Position numbers and translations under genes: made by a program. The notes below the pieces were generated by a model, which was given only the letters and a program-made list of their open reading frames with translations, made no database searches and was not told the DNA's origin. Positions 23,976-33,107 of a stretch of DNA of 33,672 nt are shown piece after piece; the stretch's first letter is position 1, and each line of letters begins with the position of its first letter. This DNA is from Chlorobiales bacterium (GTDB lineage: Bacteria > Bacteroidota > Chlorobiia > Chlorobiales > Chlorobiaceae): contig JAKSDC010000195.1 in assembly GCA_022360275.1 (NCBI GenBank), forward strand, positions 1 through 33,672, read 5' to 3'.

Positions 23976-24869
23976 ATGGCAACTTTAAAGGATATACGAA
24001 CCCGAATCACAAGTATCAAGTCGACGCAGCAGGTCACCAAGGCGATGAAAATGGTGTCTGCGGCAAAGCTGCGTCGAGCCCAGGATGCAGCTATCCAGGC
24101 ACGTCCTTACGCGGCGAAGCTGAAAGAAATGCTCGGTTCGCTTTCAACCAGGGTTGACACATCGCTCAATCCGCTTCTTTCAGCCCGTGACGAGGTAAAA
24201 AGCGTGCTGGTTGTGCTCATTACATCCGACAGGGGACTGTGCGGAGCCTTCAATGCCAACATCATAAAGCTGGCGAACAAGATCGTTACGGAAGAGTATG
24301 GCGGTCTGCATCGTGAAGGCAAGGTGGAACTGCTCTGCGCCGGTACGAGAGGTTATGATTTTTTCCGTAAGCGGGGGTTTTCTTTTGAAAAAGCATATCC
24401 CGGTGTGTTCCAGAACCTGCATTTCACGATTGCAAAGGAGATTGCCGAGTATGCCTCGGAAAAATACCTCAAGGGCGAGGTCGACAAGGTGATTGTCGTG
24501 TACAACGAGTTCAAGTCGGTTCTGGCTCCTACCCTGAAAAGCGAAGTGCTTCTACCGATCTCTCCCGAACAGGAGGAAGAGGAGGAAAAGGGACGCGGAA
24601 GCTCGAGTGATTATATTTACGAGCCTTCGCCGGCAGCCATCGTTGATGTTCTGGTCCCCAAACATCTGAATACGCAGCTTTGGGGCATGATGCTCGAATC
24701 CAACGCTGCCGAGCATGCAGCAAGGATGACTGCTATGGATTCGGCAACCGAGAACGCGAAAGAATTGCTGCGTGTGTTGAACATCAGCTATAACCGTGCT
24801 CGTCAGGCGGCTATTACTACTGAACTCAGCGAGATCGTCGCGGGTGCAGATGCGTTGCAGGGAGAATAA
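23976..24869 (+). CDS. atpG: F1F0 ATP synthase subunit gamma
   Basis: A 297-residue rotor shaft subunit. The N-terminal helix (RTRITSIKSTQQVTKAMKMV) and C-terminal helix (ARMTAMDSATENAKELLRVL, then YNRARQAAITTEL) form the coiled coil inside the alpha/beta ring. Between the central fold and the second helix is an acidic insertion around residues 197-215 (EQEEEEEKGRG and a serine run), longer than in the E. coli protein. It lies downstream of atpA and ends at a strong terminator. Confidence 0.95.
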   Translation: MATLKDIRTRITSIKSTQQVTKAMKMVSAAKLRRAQDAAIQARPYAAKLKEMLGSLSTRVDTSLNPLLSARDEVKSVLVVLITSDRGLCGAFNANIIKLANKIVTEEYGGLHREGKVELLCAGTRGYDFFRKRGFSFEKAYPGVFQNLHFTIAKEIAEYASEKYLKGEVDKVIVVYNEFKSVLAPTLKSEVLLPISPEQEEEEEKGRGSSSDYIYEPSPAAIVDVLVPKHLNTQLWGMMLESNAAEHAARMTAMDSATENAKELLRVLNISYNRARQAAITTELSEIVAGADALQGE

Positions 24870-24893
24870 CTCTCTGTTTTCATTTTTCTTAAG

Positions 24894-24923
24894 GCGCCCC
24901 GACGAGTCGGGGCGCTTTTTTTT
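24894..24923 (+). terminator. Rho-independent terminator after atpG
   Basis: A GC-rich stem, GCGCCCCGAC (24894-24903) with GTCGGGGCGC (24906-24915), folding with a small CGAG loop and followed by eight T residues (24916-24923). It is 24 bases past the atpG stop. Confidence 0.93.
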
Positions 24924-25025
24924 GCTGCAAAATGGCGATGGGGCCTGCGGGTTTGACCGTTTGCCTAAATGATTTGTATCTTTGACTCTGATTTTCCCGG
25001 GTCGGGACACATATCACATAAATGC

Positions 25026-27494
25026 ATGAAGAGCATGAAGGTTTTGAAATTCGGCGGGACGTCGATACAGGATGGCGACAGGATCAGAAATATTCTCGGC
25101 ATCATACGCAGAGCAATGCAGGATACATCTGTCATTGTTGTGGTCTCAGCCATCCGCAAGGTGACGGATCTGCTCCTTGAAGTGGCGGTTATGGCCGGTA
25201 ATGGTGATGCTGGGTACGGCAAAAAGCTCGATGAGATAAAGGCGCTTCACAAGGGACTTGTTGATGATCTTATCGATGAGGCCGGGAGAAAAGAGGTCGA
25301 GACGTATCTGCAGGAGGAACTGATCGAACTGGGCGATGTATTGCACGGAGTGAGTTTGCTGCGTGAGCTTACCGATAGGAGCAGTGCATTGATCATGAGT
25401 TTCGGTGAACGTTTTTCGGCCTGGATTATAAGCAGTTTCCTTCGTCAGGAGGGAGTTGGCGCATCATACGTGGATGCACGAAGCATGATTGTGACCGACA
25501 GCAACCATTGCGATGCAAGGGTTGATATGAAAGCCTCGGAAAAACTCATTGGAGAATGGTTCAAAAGGACGAACGATGTACCTGTTGTTACGGGTTATAT
25601 CGGGGCGGCGCCTGACGGAACCGCAACAACGCTTGGACGGGGCGGTTCGGATTATACGGCTACGATCATAGGTTCTGCGCTCGGAGCCGGTGAGATAGAG
25701 ATATGGACCGATGTTGACGGCTTTTTCAGTGCCGACCCAAAAAGGGTCAGAGATGCTTATGCATTGCCGTTTATCAGTTACGGCGAGGCACTGGAGCTTT
25801 CTCATTCTGGAGCCAAGGTGTTGCATCCCTATTCGGTACACCCGGCCATGAAAGCCGGAATTCCGATAAGTATCCGGAATTCTTATAACCCTGATGCCGA
25901 AGGAACGCGGATCGGAATACCGGAGAGAAGTGATGCGGGCGCCGAAAGGCCGGTCACCGGTCTCAGTTCGATCAATGATGTTGTGCTGCTCAATCTTTCC
26001 GGCAGCGGGATGGTTGGGGTGCCGGGGATTGCTTCGAGGCTGTTCAGCTGCCTGGCACGCCATATGATCAACATTATTTTTATATCCCAGGCGTCGTCTG
26101 AGCAATCCATCAGCCTTGTTATCAATCTTTCCCAGGCGGAAAAAGCCCGCCGGATTCTTAGAGAGGAATTCGCACCGGAGATTGCCGCCCGCCAGATAGA
26201 GGCCGTGACTCTGAGAAAACATATCGCCATTATTGCGATTGTCGGGAACAACATGTCGGGACATCCCGGCGTGTCGGCGCATCTTTTCGAGACCCTCGGT
26301 AAAAACGGCATCAACGTCGTTGCCGTTGCGCAGGGTTCGAACGAAATGAATATCTCGTTTGTGGTTGACAGCCGTGATGAAGACAAGGCGCTCAACTGTG
26401 TCCATGAGTCGTTCTTCCTCTCCCGTCGAAAAGTCCATGTTTTTATTGCCGGTACAGGAACCATTGCAAAAAGTCTTATCGGACAGCTTCGCGATCACAG
26501 CCTCACACTCCGCAAAGAGATGGACCTGGAGGTTGTCGTCAGCGGCATGGCGAATACAAGAAAGATGGCTCTCAGAGATGATGGCATTGACCTCCGGAAC
26601 TGGGAGAAAGCGCTCAAGCCGCGGGATGACGGGAAAACAATCAAGGACTATATTGAGCAGATCGAGGCAAGGAATCTGCACAATACCATTTTCGTGGATT
26701 GTACTGCGAGCGCAGAAGTTGCGGAAAGCTACCCTGAACTTCTCGCATCCAACATCTCGGTTGTTACGGCAAACAAGCTGGGCATGGCTGGTTCATGGTC
26801 GCTGTATGAAACCATACAGAATGCCCAGTGCTCCTCGAATGCGCGTTTTCTTTATGAAACCAACGTCGGGGCCGGGCTTCCAATTATCAACACGCTCAAC
26901 GACCTTCGGAACAGCGGCGACAAGATCGTTAAAATCGAAGGTGTGCTTTCCGGGACGTTAAGCTATATTTTCAACGAGCTTCGTAAGGGCGGAAAGTTCA
27001 GCGAGATTGTCAAGAAAGCCAAGGATGCAGGCTATACCGAGCCTGATCCCCGCGAAGACCTTTCAGGAGCCGATTTTGCAAGAAAGTTCCTCATTCTTGG
27101 CAGGGAGCTCGGTTACAGGCTCGAGTATGAGGATATCGAGTGTGAGAGCCTTGTGCCCGAAGAGCTGAGGGCCGAGATGAGTGTCGAAACATTTATGGAG
27201 AAGCTGGGTTCCGCAGATGCCGGTTATGAAGAGATGATCCGGAAAGCGGCCGGGGACGACATGACCATTGCCTATGCGGGTGAGATAAGCGAAGGCAAAG
27301 CCAGAATCAGTGTGAAAACGCTGCCGTTTTCAAATCCCGTTGCTGGTTTGAACGGCACGGAAAACATGGTGGTTTTCACCACCGACCGGTATCTCGATAC
27401 TCCGCTTGTAGTAAAGGGACCGGGTGCAGGAGGCGAGGTGACTGCCGGAGGGGTATTTGCCGATATCCTGCGCATTGCCAGCTATCTGATTTAG
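25026..27494 (+). CDS. thrA: Bifunctional aspartokinase / homoserine dehydrogenase
   Basis: A fused enzyme of 822 residues catalysing the first and third steps from aspartate to homoserine. The aspartokinase domain (about 1-300) shows VLKFGGTSIQDGDRI, SFGERFSAWI, GRGGSDYTATI and WTDVDGFFSADPK. Two ACT-type regulatory segments follow (about 310-460). The homoserine dehydrogenase domain (about 465-822) has the nucleotide motif IAGTGTIAKSLI, FVDCTASAEVAESY and EGVLSGTLSYIFNEL. The start could also be ATG 25035; the upstream extension to 24969 lacks homology. The cinA gene follows after 7 bases, so the two are probably cotranscribed. Threonine feedback is expected for the family. Confidence 0.95.
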   Translation: MKSMKVLKFGGTSIQDGDRIRNILGIIRRAMQDTSVIVVVSAIRKVTDLLLEVAVMAGNGDAGYGKKLDEIKALHKGLVDDLIDEAGRKEVETYLQEELIELGDVLHGVSLLRELTDRSSALIMSFGERFSAWIISSFLRQEGVGASYVDARSMIVTDSNHCDARVDMKASEKLIGEWFKRTNDVPVVTGYIGAAPDGTATTLGRGGSDYTATIIGSALGAGEIEIWTDVDGFFSADPKRVRDAYALPFISYGEALELSHSGAKVLHPYSVHPAMKAGIPISIRNSYNPDAEGTRIGIPERSDAGAERPVTGLSSINDVVLLNLSGSGMVGVPGIASRLFSCLARHMINIIFISQASSEQSISLVINLSQAEKARRILREEFAPEIAARQIEAVTLRKHIAIIAIVGNNMSGHPGVSAHLFETLGKNGINVVAVAQGSNEMNISFVVDSRDEDKALNCVHESFFLSRRKVHVFIAGTGTIAKSLIGQLRDHSLTLRKEMDLEVVVSGMANTRKMALRDDGIDLRNWEKALKPRDDGKTIKDYIEQIEARNLHNTIFVDCTASAEVAESYPELLASNISVVTANKLGMAGSWSLYETIQNAQCSSNARFLYETNVGAGLPIINTLNDLRNSGDKIVKIEGVLSGTLSYIFNELRKGGKFSEIVKKAKDAGYTEPDPREDLSGADFARKFLILGRELGYRLEYEDIECESLVPEELRAEMSVETFMEKLGSADAGYEEMIRKAAGDDMTIAYAGEISEGKARISVKTLPFSNPVAGLNGTENMVVFTTDRYLDTPLVVKGPGAGGEVTAGGVFADILRIASYLI

Positions 27495-27501
27495 AATCCC
27501 T

Positions 27502-28791
27502 ATGATTGCAGAGATAATATCCATCGGTGATGAGCTCCTGACCGGGGAGAAAGTCAATACCAACGCGCAGCTTATCTGTTCTGAGCTCGCAGGCGCAGGG
27601 GTCGGTGTGCAAAGGATCATTGCATGCTCCGACAGTGAAGAGGCGATTGTCAGGCAGTTTGAAGAATCGCTGAGACGGTCGGAGCTGGTGCTCGTAACCG
27701 GGGGGCTCGGACCGACACCTGACGACAGAACGAAAAAATCGGCACAGCAGCTTCTGAAGGAAGAGCTTGTGCTCGACCGGGAAATATATGACAAAACACT
27801 TGAAACCTGTAGCAAGCGAGGGCAAACACCTTCAGCGTTCCTGCGTGACAATGCGATGGTTATCAGGGGATCGGTGGTTGTCCAGAATGAGGCGGGCCTT
27901 GCGCCCGGCATGATTATTCCCTGCGGAGAGCGTTTTCAGGGGCACTATCTCGTACTGATGCCAGGGGTGCCGGAAGAAATGGAATCTATGATGCGAAATA
28001 GTGTAGTCCCTTTCTTTTCCGTTAAATCCGGCAGCATTATCAAGCATTCGCATATTAAGACAACCGGTATCGGTGAAACAGGGCTTGCCGGAATCATCGG
28101 TGACATCGAGAACAGGTTGCCGGGGGGCACGTCGCTGGCCTATCTTCCCCATGCGGCGGGTGTAAACCTCAGAGTGAGTTCGATTGGGGCGGACGAGGTC
28201 TCTGTCGAGCGCGATAACCTTGAAGTAGTGGATGCTATTGCCAAAGCGGCAAAGGAATTTGTCTATGCGACTACCGACATATCTCTCGAAGAACTGATCG
28301 GCAGACGACTTCTGTCCGGTAGACTCAGGATTGCAACAGCAGAGTCCTGTACCGGCGGGCTCATTGCCAGCAGGTTGACCGATATTTCCGGTTCTTCGCG
28401 TTATTTTGAGCAGGGTTTCGTGGTGTACAGCAATGCTTCGAAGGAGAGGAGTCTCGGCGTAAAGGCGGAGACTCTCGAACTGCACGGGGCAGTCAGCGAA
28501 GAGGTTGCCGCAGAAATGGCCCGAGGATGTCTCATGAGGGCAGGTGTTGATATAGCAATCTCTTCCACAGGCATCGCCGGCCCGGACGGGGGAACCAAAC
28601 AAAAGCCGGTTGGGATGGTGTGTCTTGGCCTCGCACGCCGAAAAGAAGGTGACCGAATCGAAATGATCACATCTACTTTTTATACGCAGGGTGACCGTCG
28701 GCGTAACAAGATCCGTTTCAGCGAGGCAGCTCTGAGAATGGTTTGGAAAGAACTCGCTCACGAATTCACTAATGCAAGGTCGAAAGTGTAA
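27502..28791 (+). CDS. cinA: CinA-family protein / nicotinamide-nucleotide amidase
   Basis: A 429-residue two-domain protein. The N-terminal molybdopterin-binding-like (COG1058) domain starts IAEIISIGDELLTGEKVNTN and includes VTGGLGPTPDDRTK. The C-terminal amidase (PncC-like) domain begins near residue 275 (TAESCTGGLIASRLTDISGS) and includes ISSTGIAGPDGGT and KPVGMVCLGL. The C-terminal domain deamidates NMN for NAD recycling; the N-terminal domain can act on ADP-ribose in some homologs. It starts 7 bases after thrA. Its last 34 bases overlap the 3' end of the convergent lipocalin-like gene. Confidence 0.92.
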   Translation: MIAEIISIGDELLTGEKVNTNAQLICSELAGAGVGVQRIIACSDSEEAIVRQFEESLRRSELVLVTGGLGPTPDDRTKKSAQQLLKEELVLDREIYDKTLETCSKRGQTPSAFLRDNAMVIRGSVVVQNEAGLAPGMIIPCGERFQGHYLVLMPGVPEEMESMMRNSVVPFFSVKSGSIIKHSHIKTTGIGETGLAGIIGDIENRLPGGTSLAYLPHAAGVNLRVSSIGADEVSVERDNLEVVDAIAKAAKEFVYATTDISLEELIGRRLLSGRLRIATAESCTGGLIASRLTDISGSSRYFEQGFVVYSNASKERSLGVKAETLELHGAVSEEVAAEMARGCLMRAGVDIAISSTGIAGPDGGTKQKPVGMVCLGLARRKEGDRIEMITSTFYTQGDRRRNKIRFSEAALRMVWKELAHEFTNARSKV

Positions 28792-29288
28792 CTGATCCCA
28801 TCCTGGTATTTAACTGCTTTAACGTGCAGGGTATCCTGATTGGTAATGCGATATGTCCCGGTAATTCTTCTGCCTTTTCTGTCCTTTTTTTTCTTTTTTT
28901 CATTGATGATGATCGTTCCTTCGTTGATGGTCAGGGTGAGGTTTTTTCCCTGTACGTCGATATTGCCGTTCCCCAGATAATCGTAACTGCTGCCGAAAAA
29001 GGAGCCATTCGCCTCAATGGTGTAGGTCCGCTTTTCACTTACGGATCCGGTTGCGTCAAAGGTGTTGATCGGAATAGGCACGTTGAGAAAGTCCGGAGTA
29101 ACGGAAACCCTGACCAGCTTCCAGGTTCCGATGAGTTTTTCCAGCCCGGCCGCAGGTTTTGCCCCGGCCGCATGAGCATTGAGTGAACCCGCATCAGAAC
29201 CGCTCTGATGCTTGAAGGATGCTATGCCGACAGCTCCCGATAAGGCGAGCAGAAGCAGCAGTGTCCATACCGTTCTTTTCCTTGTCAT
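28758..29288 (-). CDS. Exported lipocalin-like hypothetical protein
   Basis: A 176-residue protein with a clear signal peptide (basic start MTRKR, hydrophobic core to about residue 24). The mature part starts like a lipocalin domain (KLIGTWKLVRVSV) and continues as short beta strands (KRTYTIEANGSFFGSSYDY, LTLTINEGTIIINE). A lysine run (KKKKKDRKG) interrupts two strands. It is likely a periplasmic beta-barrel protein with a small hydrophobic ligand; the ligand is unknown. The tail overlaps cinA by 34 bases on the opposite strand. The 237 bases between it and mutL show nothing beyond AT-rich, probably divergent, promoter sequence. Confidence 0.7.
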   Translation of the reverse strand: MTRKRTVWTLLLLLALSGAVGIASFKHQSGSDAGSLNAHAAGAKPAAGLEKLIGTWKLVRVSVTPDFLNVPIPINTFDATGSVSEKRTYTIEANGSFFGSSYDYLGNGNIDVQGKNLTLTINEGTIIINEKKKKKDRKGRRITGTYRITNQDTLHVKAVKYQDGISYTFDLALVNS

Positions 29289-29525
29289 AATGATGCTCTC
29301 CGTGTAGTATTCATTGTTACGGTGTTCATAAAGGTTGAAAATAATTTAGAGGTTTTTTTCCTAATAAGGGTTTTTGTGCTGAAGTTTTTTTAGCTATTTG
29401 AGAAGTCATGTATTCTTTCGAAGGGATAAAATGTTCCTGGTGTTTTGGGAACGGGAACAGGAAAAGATATCGGATTCTTGTAAAGAGCAGTTGTCAATTT
29501 CAATACGAATAGTAGAGGACGTTTC

Positions 29526-31400
29526 ATGCCGAGAATCAACAGATTGCCTGATATCGTTGCAAACAAGATATCTGCCGGAGAGGTTGTTCAGCGTCCGGCA
29601 TCAGTCGTCAAAGAACTGTTGGAGAATGCCATAGATGCAGGCGCGACGAGGATTGCCGTTTCTGTGAAAGATGCCGGGAGACAGCTTGTTCAGGTCATCG
29701 ACAATGGGGAGGGAATGGACGAGGAGGATGCCGCGAAATGTGTCGAACGGTTTGCTACCAGCAAAATCTCAACTGCCGAGGAACTCGAGGCGTTGGGGAC
29801 TCTTGGATTCAGGGGCGAAGCACTTGCAAGCATCTCGTCGGTTTCCCACTTCGAAATCAAAACGCGCCGGCAAGGCGACAGTGTCGGGATTCAGCTTCGC
29901 TATGAAGGAGGGGAGCTTGTTGAAAAGGATAAGGCGGCATGTGATTCCGGCACCATGGTAAGCGTCAGAAATCTCTTTTATAACGTTCCGGCCCGCCGGA
30001 AGTTTCTTAAAACAAACGCAACGGAGTTCAAGCATATTTTCGAGAGCGTAAAGGCGCAGGTGCTTGCCTACCCCGAGATACAGTGGCAGATGTTCAATGA
30101 CGAGCAGGAACTGTTCGATTTCAGAAGCACCGATATTCATGAGCGTCTCAACTTCTTTTTTGGCGATGACTTTTCCAGCAGCCTGATAGAGGTGCATGAG
30201 GATAACGATTTTCTTTCTCTCCACGGTTATATCGGCAAACCGGCAATGCAGAAACGTCATAAAAACGAGCAGTTTATCTATGTGAACCGTCGTGTGATAC
30301 AGAACAGGATGCTTGTCCAGGCATTACAGCAGGCCTACGGGGAGTTGCTCATAGAGCGCCAGGTTCCCTTCGCGCTTCTTTTTCTGGGTTTGGATGCACA
30401 ACAGATCGACGTGAACGTGCATCCTGCAAAGCTCGAAGTCAAATTCGAAGATGATCGAAACGTTCGCACGATGTTTTACACGATCATCAGAAAGGCTGTC
30501 AGGTCACGAAACTTTTCTCCTGACGTCGGCGGTGCGGGTTTGCGGGAAGGCTGTCAGGCTTTTGCCCGGAGGGGTTCCGAAAGTAGCGAAACAAAACTTG
30601 AGTTTCAGAAACTCTCTTCCGGATCGTCAACTACGAGGGGACTGTACAAAGAGTACAGTGGGGCTAACGGCGGTGAAAACCTTCCGGCAGGCCCGGTTGT
30701 CGGTGAACAGGGCGAGATATTCGCCCCGGGAAAGGGACTATTCGGGGCTTCTCAAAGGGAACTCCGCAGAAGTGATTTCGTTCAAGCTACGGGTAAGCTT
30801 GAAGACGAAAAGCTTCATGAGGAACAGGAGACCGAGCCCAAAATCTGGCAACTGCATAACAAGTACATTCTTTGCCAGATCAAAACCGGGCTCATGGTTA
30901 TCGACCAGCATGTTGCGCATGAACGGGTTCTCTATGAACGTGCCGTGGACATTATGGACAACAATGTGCCGAATTCGCAGCAACTGCTGTTTCCCCAGAA
31001 AGTGGAACTGAAGCCGTGGGAGTTTGAGGTATACGAAGAGATCTCCGAAGACCTCGGACGGCTTGGTTTCAACCTGAACAGGCTGGGAGCTAGAACGGTG
31101 ATGATAGAAGGAGTGCCCCAGGATGTGCTGAGCGGCTCGGAATCCTACATTCTCCAGGATATGATCCAGGAGTACCAGCAGAATGCCGAAAAGCTGAAAC
31201 TCGAAAAACGGGAAAATCTCGCGAAATCATATTCATGCCGGAATGCAATTATGAGCGGGCAAAAACTGAGCCTTGAAGACATGCGCTCGCTGATCGACAG
31301 GCTTTTTGCGACGAAAATGCCGTATGTCTGTCCTCACGGACGCCCTGTTATTATCAGGATATCTCTCGAACAGCTTGACAGGCTGTTCGGGCGCACGTAG
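29526..31400 (+). CDS. mutL: DNA mismatch repair protein MutL
   Basis: A 624-residue protein. The N-terminal GHKL ATPase has ELLENAIDAGA, IDNGEGMD and LGTLGFRGEALASISSV. The C-terminal dimerisation domain carries an endonuclease-type motif near residues 460-471 (DQHVAHERVLYE, where most proteins have DQHAAHE), plus YSCRNAIMSGQ and the late CPHGRP. This marks the nicking type of MutL found in bacteria without MutH. The middle linker (about 340-440) is low in conservation. AGAGGA lies about 10 bases before the ATG. It is followed by the tRNA gene on the same strand. Confidence 0.95.
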   Translation: MPRINRLPDIVANKISAGEVVQRPASVVKELLENAIDAGATRIAVSVKDAGRQLVQVIDNGEGMDEEDAAKCVERFATSKISTAEELEALGTLGFRGEALASISSVSHFEIKTRRQGDSVGIQLRYEGGELVEKDKAACDSGTMVSVRNLFYNVPARRKFLKTNATEFKHIFESVKAQVLAYPEIQWQMFNDEQELFDFRSTDIHERLNFFFGDDFSSSLIEVHEDNDFLSLHGYIGKPAMQKRHKNEQFIYVNRRVIQNRMLVQALQQAYGELLIERQVPFALLFLGLDAQQIDVNVHPAKLEVKFEDDRNVRTMFYTIIRKAVRSRNFSPDVGGAGLREGCQAFARRGSESSETKLEFQKLSSGSSTTRGLYKEYSGANGGENLPAGPVVGEQGEIFAPGKGLFGASQRELRRSDFVQATGKLEDEKLHEEQETEPKIWQLHNKYILCQIKTGLMVIDQHVAHERVLYERAVDIMDNNVPNSQQLLFPQKVELKPWEFEVYEEISEDLGRLGFNLNRLGARTVMIEGVPQDVLSGSESYILQDMIQEYQQNAEKLKLEKRENLAKSYSCRNAIMSGQKLSLEDMRSLIDRLFATKMPYVCPHGRPVIIRISLEQLDRLFGRT

Positions 31401-31440
31401 ATTTGGGGTGGATAGAGAAAAGTATTACATTTACCCGCAT

Positions 31441-31513
31441 ACCCTTGTAGCTCAGCGGATAGAGCAACAGTTTCCTAAACTGTGGGTCGGCAGTTCGAGT
31501 CTGCCCAAGGGTA
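31441..31513 (+). tRNA. tRNA-Arg (anticodon CCT, reads AGG)
   Basis: A 73-base cloverleaf. The acceptor stem ACCCTTG pairs with CAAGGGT and is followed by an A discriminator. The D arm is GCTC/GAGC. The anticodon stem ACAGT/ACTGT holds the loop TTCCTAA with anticodon CCT. The T arm is GGCAG/CTGCC around TTCGAGT. CCA is not encoded. Confidence 0.93.
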
Positions 31514-31535
31514 CATACTCACCTTTTTTCCTGCT

Positions 31536-31988
31536 TTAACGGCAATTTCCCCGCGTTTCGAAATTGGGATCGTACTGGTCCCAGAGCCACCCTGACACTT
31601 TTTCGAGTTCCCCGTCCGACATGGACATCGCTGGCATCAGCCCGAAACGTTTTATCGCCCGAGGACCAAGGGCGGTATTGCTTGCATCGGGTGCTTTCAT
31701 GAAGGACACCATTGCCTTGACTGCGTCTTCCTTGTTCCCATAAACGGTTCTGTAACGCGCGGCAAGCCCTACGATGGGCGGGGCTGTTTTTGCAGGGGGG
31801 CGCATGGAGTGGCAGAGCTGACAGTTTGCCGTGTAAAGCTGCTCTGCGTTTTGTGTGTTTTCAGCTGCAATTGCAAATGGTGCAAGAGAAGCAAAGTTTT
31901 CCATAGAGGTGAAAGGTGGCAGGGAAACCGGCATTGCTGAAAGCGTTGCCGTTAATGCAAGGCCCGACAAAAAACGTTTCATGTTCAT
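31536..31988 (-). CDS. Periplasmic monohaem c-type cytochrome
   Basis: A 150-residue protein with a long N-terminal signal region (hydrophobic residues 5-42, probable cleavage near AIAA). One haem-binding motif CQLCH is at residues 56-60 and a likely Met ligand lies in GLMPAMSMSD. The domain ends WLWDQYDPNFE and a terminal Cys-Arg. The in-frame extension to 32156 is rejected because the signal peptide starts at 31988. It is closely related to the lipoprotein cytochrome encoded upstream on the same strand. It is a candidate electron carrier in sulfide- or light-driven electron transfer; the partner is unknown. Confidence 0.88.
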   Translation of the reverse strand: MNMKRFLSGLALTATLSAMPVSLPPFTSMENFASLAPFAIAAENTQNAEQLYTANCQLCHSMRPPAKTAPPIVGLAARYRTVYGNKEDAVKAMVSFMKAPDASNTALGPRAIKRFGLMPAMSMSDGELEKVSGWLWDQYDPNFETRGNCR

Positions 31989-32206
31989 GGTTTTCTGCTG
32001 ATTTGATGCTGCCGGTAACAAGATGTTTTCGGATGCAAAATAGCCAGTTTTATGCCATTTAAAAAAGTTATTATTGCCTCGTCGAACAGCCGGACCTGTC
32101 AAGGGAAAGAGGAAAGAATGGTCAAAAGGGAAGCAAGCGGGGCCGTTCCGGCACATATGTTTTTTCCCGGCAGGGCCCCGAGGATCGTTCAGCGGCAGCT
32201 CTCTGC

Positions 32207-32737
32207 TTACTCGCAGTCTCCGGCGCCTTCAAAATTGGGATCGTACTGGTCCCAGAGCCAGCCGGCTACTTTCTCCAGTTCCTCATCAGGTAATGACATT
32301 GCTGGCATCAGGCCGAAGCGTTCAAATGTTTTGGAGCCGAGAATTGATTTGCCAACCGCGGGTTCTTTCATGAACGCTACCATATCGGCAACAGCGCCCG
32401 CTTTTTTGCTGTAGCGTGCCCGGTACTGGCCTGCAAGAGCGATAATTGACGGAGCGCTTTTTGCAGGCGGTGACATGGTGTGGCAGGATTGGCAATTTTT
32501 TTGATAAATGGCTTCTCCTTCTTTGAGTGCGGCTTCGGCCGCTTCTTTTTTTGCAATTGCAGCAGAGTTCTCCTCTGAAACGGTTTCATTGCTCGTTTCG
32601 GCAGGAGTTTCCGACTCTACAGACGTTTCGGGCTGCTTTTCGGAGACAGGACCGGTTTGCTGCTCACATCCTGAGAAGGTCGCAATCGAGGCTATCAGTA
32701 ATGCACTGAGTGTATGAGATGAAAAAAAACGTTTCAT
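32207..32737 (-). CDS. Lipoprotein monohaem c-type cytochrome
   Basis: A 176-residue protein. The signal peptide ends in a lipobox (ATFSGC, lipidated Cys24), followed by a Glu/Ser/Thr/Pro-rich linker (about 25-70). The cytochrome domain has CQSCH at residues 82-86 and a Met ligand in GLMPAMSLPD. The end, WLWDQYDPNFEG, is nearly identical to that of the neighbouring cytochrome, so the two are tandem duplicates. The linker would hold the haem domain off a membrane. Start ATG 32737 is chosen from the signal peptide. The 218 bases between the two cytochromes contain no gene I can support. Confidence 0.88.
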   Translation of the reverse strand: MKRFFSSHTLSALLIASIATFSGCEQQTGPVSEKQPETSVESETPAETSNETVSEENSAAIAKKEAAEAALKEGEAIYQKNCQSCHTMSPPAKSAPSIIALAGQYRARYSKKAGAVADMVAFMKEPAVGKSILGSKTFERFGLMPAMSLPDEELEKVAGWLWDQYDPNFEGAGDCE

Positions 32738-32939
32738 ATTTATCTTGGATTGGTTCAGTAATACATGGCAATGGCATATAAATAATAATAATCTGTACCG
32801 AAAAACCGGTTCAGAAAAAAGGTTTCTGTTTGCCATGGTGAATGGCCGGTGAAAAATCCGCTTGTCAGAAAATCTATGATAAAAAACTCATGACCGGGAT
32901 GCAATGCCGTTGAGCTTTTTTGCCGAATAATCGACCACG

Positions 32940-33107
32940 ATGAAGCTGATTCTGCAAACAGCCGGACTTTTTCTTTTGCCGGAACTGGTTGATATCGGCA
33001 GGTACGGGTTTTTCCCCGATATAGGTGATCTCAAAGAAAGCAGCCCTGACGGAACAGCTTTCATGCACTATCGGGAAAAACAGCGGGAAAAAAGAAGGGC
33101 ACGATAA
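32940..33107 (+). CDS. Possible 55-residue small protein
   Basis: An open frame starting MKLILQTAGLFLLPELV, with a hydrophobic N-terminal half and a strongly basic end (REKQREKRRAR). It lies in the 467-base gap 32738-33204, which otherwise shows nothing recognisable. There is no ribosome-binding site and no known family, so it may be chance. Confidence 0.3.
   Translation: MKLILQTAGLFLLPELVDIGRYGFFPDIGDLKESSPDGTAFMHYREKQREKRRAR

Noticed and set aside
25464..26681. 405-codon minus-strand frame within thrA
   Set aside because: Opposite strand of the fused aspartokinase-homoserine dehydrogenase; rich in Arg, His and Cys as expected of an antisense frame.
27832..28761. 309-codon minus-strand frame within cinA
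   Set aside because: Shadow of cinA, with no motifs and biased composition.
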